Shown here piece after piece: positions 8,124 to 9,317 of a DNA stretch of 9,317 nt. Below the pieces are notes generated by a model. That model did not search any database. It saw only the letters and a program-made list of their open reading frames with translations, and was not told the origin of the DNA. Position numbers and translations under genes: made by a program. Source of the stretch: Acidimicrobiia bacterium (lineage in GTDB: Bacteria; Actinomycetota; Acidimicrobiia; IMCC26256; JAENVU01); assembly GCA_016650415.1 (NCBI GenBank), contig JAENVU010000447.1, positions 1-9,317 on the forward strand. The letters run 5' to 3'. Positions within the stretch are counted from its first letter, which is position 1. Each line of letters starts with the position of its first letter.

Positions 8124-8155
8124 GAACACTCCTCGCATGGACTCCGTTCGAGTCC
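8118..8155 (-). promoter_or_regulatory. rsmH ribosome-binding site with two competing hairpins
   Basis: AGGAG at 8133-8129 lies five bases before GTG 8123 and is the strongest ribosome-binding site in this gap; it sets the rsmH start. Two exclusive folds are visible in the transcript. Hairpin A pairs GGACUC (8155-8150) with GAGUCC (8144-8139) and leaves AGGAG free. Hairpin B pairs ACUC (8153-8150) with GAGU (8121-8118) and GAAC (8149-8146) with GUUC (8127-8124), with a 2-base bulge; this puts AGGAG in the loop and the start codon at the stem. Control through this switch is inferred from base pairing only. Confidence 0.4.
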
Positions 8156-8268
8156 GCTAGCAGCCCCCCGGTCGGGCAGTGCCGTCCGGATTTCTCCCCG
8201 GAATCGGCTCGGTCAAAAGCGGGCGGAGTAGGGGCCTTCGACCGCGCCGGCCGGGGGACTGCTAGCGG
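8154..8268 (-). ncRNA. Predicted three-helix structured leader between mraZ and rsmH
   Basis: The transcript of this gap can form a three-way junction. P1 is an 18-base-pair helix between 8268-8251 (CCGCTAGCAGTCCCCCGG) and 8171-8154, with a single U-G wobble. Inside it, P2 pairs 8244-8234 with 8220-8210: 11 pairs including two G-U wobbles, closing a 13-base loop. P3 pairs within 8208-8181: GCCG / CGGC and TCCGG / CCGGA, nine pairs with a 2-base bulge and the loop GGAGAAAU. All three non-Watson-Crick pairs are G-U in the mraZ-to-rsmH direction and would be A-C on the other strand, which favours the sense transcript as the functional one. There is no U-tract, so it does not look like an intrinsic terminator. 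It ends about 20 bases before the rsmH ribosome-binding site. An RNA motif upstream of mraW (rsmH) has been described in actinobacteria; I cannot test whether this belongs to it. A palindromic genomic repeat is the main alternative. Confidence 0.6.
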
Positions 8269-8293
8269 GCCCGTTCGGGGTCCCGCATGTCAA

Positions 8294-8734
8294 CTAGATG
8301 AATCCCATGTCTTCGAGTCCGATACCGCTCTGAATGTCAGCCTGGGCGCTCGCCTCCACTTCGCGCCACCTCACCGGATTCCAGAGCTCGACTCGTTTGT
8401 CGACCCCGAGCACCATCACATCGCGCTCGAGATCGGCGAACTCCCGCAGGGCCTGCGGTATGGCAAAGCGCCCTTGCTTGTCGGGGACGAAGTGGCGAGC
8501 GGAGGAGAACCACGCCCGTGCGGCTTGCCGCTGGCGAACTCCCAATCGAGCGCTCTCGCGCACCTTCTCCGCCAACACCTCGAACTCCTCCTCGCCGTAG
8601 ACGGCCAAACAGCCGTCAAGCACTTTCGTGAGGACTGCCCCGGTTGCCAGTGACTCTCGGAACTCGACCGGCAAGATCACGCGCCCCTTGGCATCGAGCG
8701 AGTGCTGAAACTCGCCGAGAAACCCCAGGGACAT
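8294..8734 (-). CDS. mraZ: Transcriptional regulator MraZ
   Basis: MraZ is a DNA-binding repressor of the dcw cluster that forms a ring-shaped oligomer and acts on the nucleoid. The 146-residue product has the two SpoVT-AbrB-type halves of the family: HSLDAKGRVILP at 11-22 and VPDKQGRFAIPQ at 83-94, each with the DxKGR or DKQGR signature. FLGEF at 5-9 matches the canonical N-terminus and the length is typical. I chose ATG 8734 because it has GAGGG at 8743-8739, four bases upstream, and begins just before the conserved FLGE motif. A GTG at 8785 would add 17 non-conserved residues, and the purine-rich AAGGGGA directly abutting it leaves no room for normal spacing. It is the first gene of the operon, and the six-box operator in front of it indicates self-control. 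Assignment is secure. Confidence 0.96.
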   Translation of the reverse strand: MSLGFLGEFQHSLDAKGRVILPVEFRESLATGAVLTKVLDGCLAVYGEEEFEVLAEKVRESARLGVRQRQAARAWFSSARHFVPDKQGRFAIPQALREFADLERDVMVLGVDKRVELWNPVRWREVEASAQADIQSGIGLEDMGFI

Positions 8735-8805
8735 CGAACCCTCGCTTCTGTCGACCCGATCACGCCCCAATCGCGCCGGATGCACTCCCCTTGTGTGTCA
8801 GGCGA

Positions 8806-8860
8806 CACCATATGCCACCACCTACCCCCATGTCAACCCACTTCGCGCCACAATTCCCCA
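8806..8860 (-). promoter_or_regulatory. MraZ operator: six TGG boxes with a 10-base period
   Basis: On the minus strand, TGG occurs at exactly 10-base steps, beginning at 8860, 8850, 8840, 8830, 8820 and 8810. The pentamers are TGGGG, TGGCG, TGGGT, TGGGG, TGGTG and TGGTG. MraZ is known to bind direct TGGGN repeats with 5-base spacers upstream of its own gene, normally about three or four. Three boxes here match TGGGN fully and three are weaker. The array covers both the -35 and -10 elements of the predicted promoter, so bound MraZ should block RNA polymerase (autorepression). Binding itself is inferred. Confidence 0.85.
8807..8836 (-). promoter_or_regulatory. Predicted main promoter of the dcw operon
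   Basis: A perfect -35 hexamer TTGACA lies at 8836-8831 (minus strand). After an 18-base spacer comes TATGGT at 8812-8807, which fits the actinobacterial TANNNT pattern of -10 elements for the housekeeping sigma factor. Transcription would begin near 8800, giving a leader of about 65 bases before the mraZ ATG. The -35 sits between the third and fourth MraZ boxes. The start site is predicted, not measured. Confidence 0.75.
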
Positions 8861-8900
8861 CCACCACCGAATGGCGACGCCAGCCGGGCATTGCGTGAGG

Positions 8901-9317
8901 TCATCCGAGGAACTGCTCCCAGGCTGGATCGATCGGGCCGCCGCTCGTCACGGCCCAGGCGCTCTCGGGGGCAGCCGGTGCGCGGCGCAGACGCAGGTCG
9001 GTCTCGTGGAGGAAGCGATTCTCCTTGCGGGAGTTGCACGGCCGGCACGCCGCGACGACGTTCTCCCAGGTGTGTTCACCACCGCGCGAGCGCGGGATCA
9101 CGTGATCGAGATTCTCCGCCGGTCGGTCGCAGTACTGGCACCGATGGTGGTCGCGGGCAAAGACGGCCCGGCGTGAAAGTGGGACCCGATTGCGATACGG
9201 CACCCGCACGAAGTGCACGAGGCGGATGACCGACGGACACGGGATCGACACCCGCTCGGAGTGGAACTCCGCACCATTGCGGGCGATGACCTCGGCCTTG
9301 TCCTTCAGGACCAGCAC
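8901..9317 (-). CDS. HNH endonuclease, 5' end cut off by the window edge
   Basis: Likely an HNH (beta-beta-alpha metal) nuclease of the small McrA-like type common in actinobacteria; its cellular role is unknown. Numbering the 138 visible residues from the window edge, a zinc-binding pair C60-x-x-C63 and a second pair C91-x-x-C94 flank the HNH core: D71-H72, then the RSRGG stretch (76-80), then ENVVAAC with N87. N95 and the basic SRKENR tail (96-101) follow, as usual in this family. The first visible codon is GTG, but the residues there (LVLKDKAEV) match an internal N-terminal segment of the family, so I think the true start lies beyond the window. The C-terminal 35 residues are low complexity and end in a conserved-looking WEQFLG. 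It ends 166 bases before mraZ on the same strand. I see no terminator between them, so read-through into the dcw cluster is possible. Family assignment is firm; substrate and function are not known. Confidence 0.85.
   Translation of the reverse strand: MLVLKDKAEVIARNGAEFHSERVSIPCPSVIRLVHFVRVPYRNRVPLSRRAVFARDHHRCQYCDRPAENLDHVIPRSRGGEHTWENVVAACRPCNSRKENRFLHETDLRLRRAPAAPESAWAVTSGGPIDPAWEQFLG

Noticed and set aside
8264..8293. Second promoter after mraZ: TTGACA at 8293-8288, echoing TTGACATGnGGG upstream of mraZ
   Set aside because: No TANNNT sequence lies 16-19 bases downstream, and the region is better explained as hairpin-forming leader. The repeated 8-mer may be chance.
8735..8785. Longer mraZ starting at GTG 8785
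   Set aside because: The extra 17 residues are not conserved in MraZ, the Shine-Dalgarno-like bases touch the GTG, and ATG 8734 has its own GAGGG and places FLGEF at the expected N-terminus.
8861..8900. Possible terminator between the HNH gene and the MraZ boxes
   Set aside because: I could not find a stable stem followed by a U-run. Only short GC-rich complementarities are present.

Overview
The window looks like chromosomal DNA from a high-GC actinobacterium. It carries the first half of a division and cell wall (dcw) cluster, all on the minus strand, so genes read from high to low coordinates. Gene order, high GC, a meso-diaminopimelate-type MurE, a short FtsL-like protein with a basic N-terminus and an MraZ-headed operon fit Actinomycetota. 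Acidimicrobiia is my best guess at class level, with low certainty.

Layout, in order of transcription. At the right edge is the 3' part of an HNH nuclease gene (8901-9317). A 166-base gap follows, holding a promoter of TTGACA / TATGGT type buried in six TGG-type MraZ boxes spaced exactly 10 bases apart. Then come mraZ (8294-8734); a gap of about 170 bases whose transcript can fold into a three-helix structure; rsmH (7191-8123); an ftsL-like gene (6712-7194); a possible 42-codon small ORF (6587-6715); ftsI (4674-6590); murE (3198-4661); murF (1837-3207); mraY (770-1840); and the first 256 codons of murD (1-770), which runs off the left edge.

The genes act together. MraZ represses the operon. 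RsmH methylates 16S rRNA. The FtsL-like protein and FtsI belong to the septal peptidoglycan synthase complex. MurE, MurF, MraY and MurD make UDP-MurNAc-pentapeptide and lipid I. From rsmH to murD neighbours overlap by 1 to 10 bases or are 12 bases apart, so the run is probably one translationally coupled transcript.

This is mostly a conserved housekeeping region. The parts that deserve a second look are the structured RNA between mraZ and rsmH (8154-8268), a possible start-site hairpin switch just after it, the unusually long MraZ-box array, and the small ORF that bridges ftsL and ftsI by two 4-base overlaps. No tRNA, rRNA, CRISPR array or mobile element was seen.
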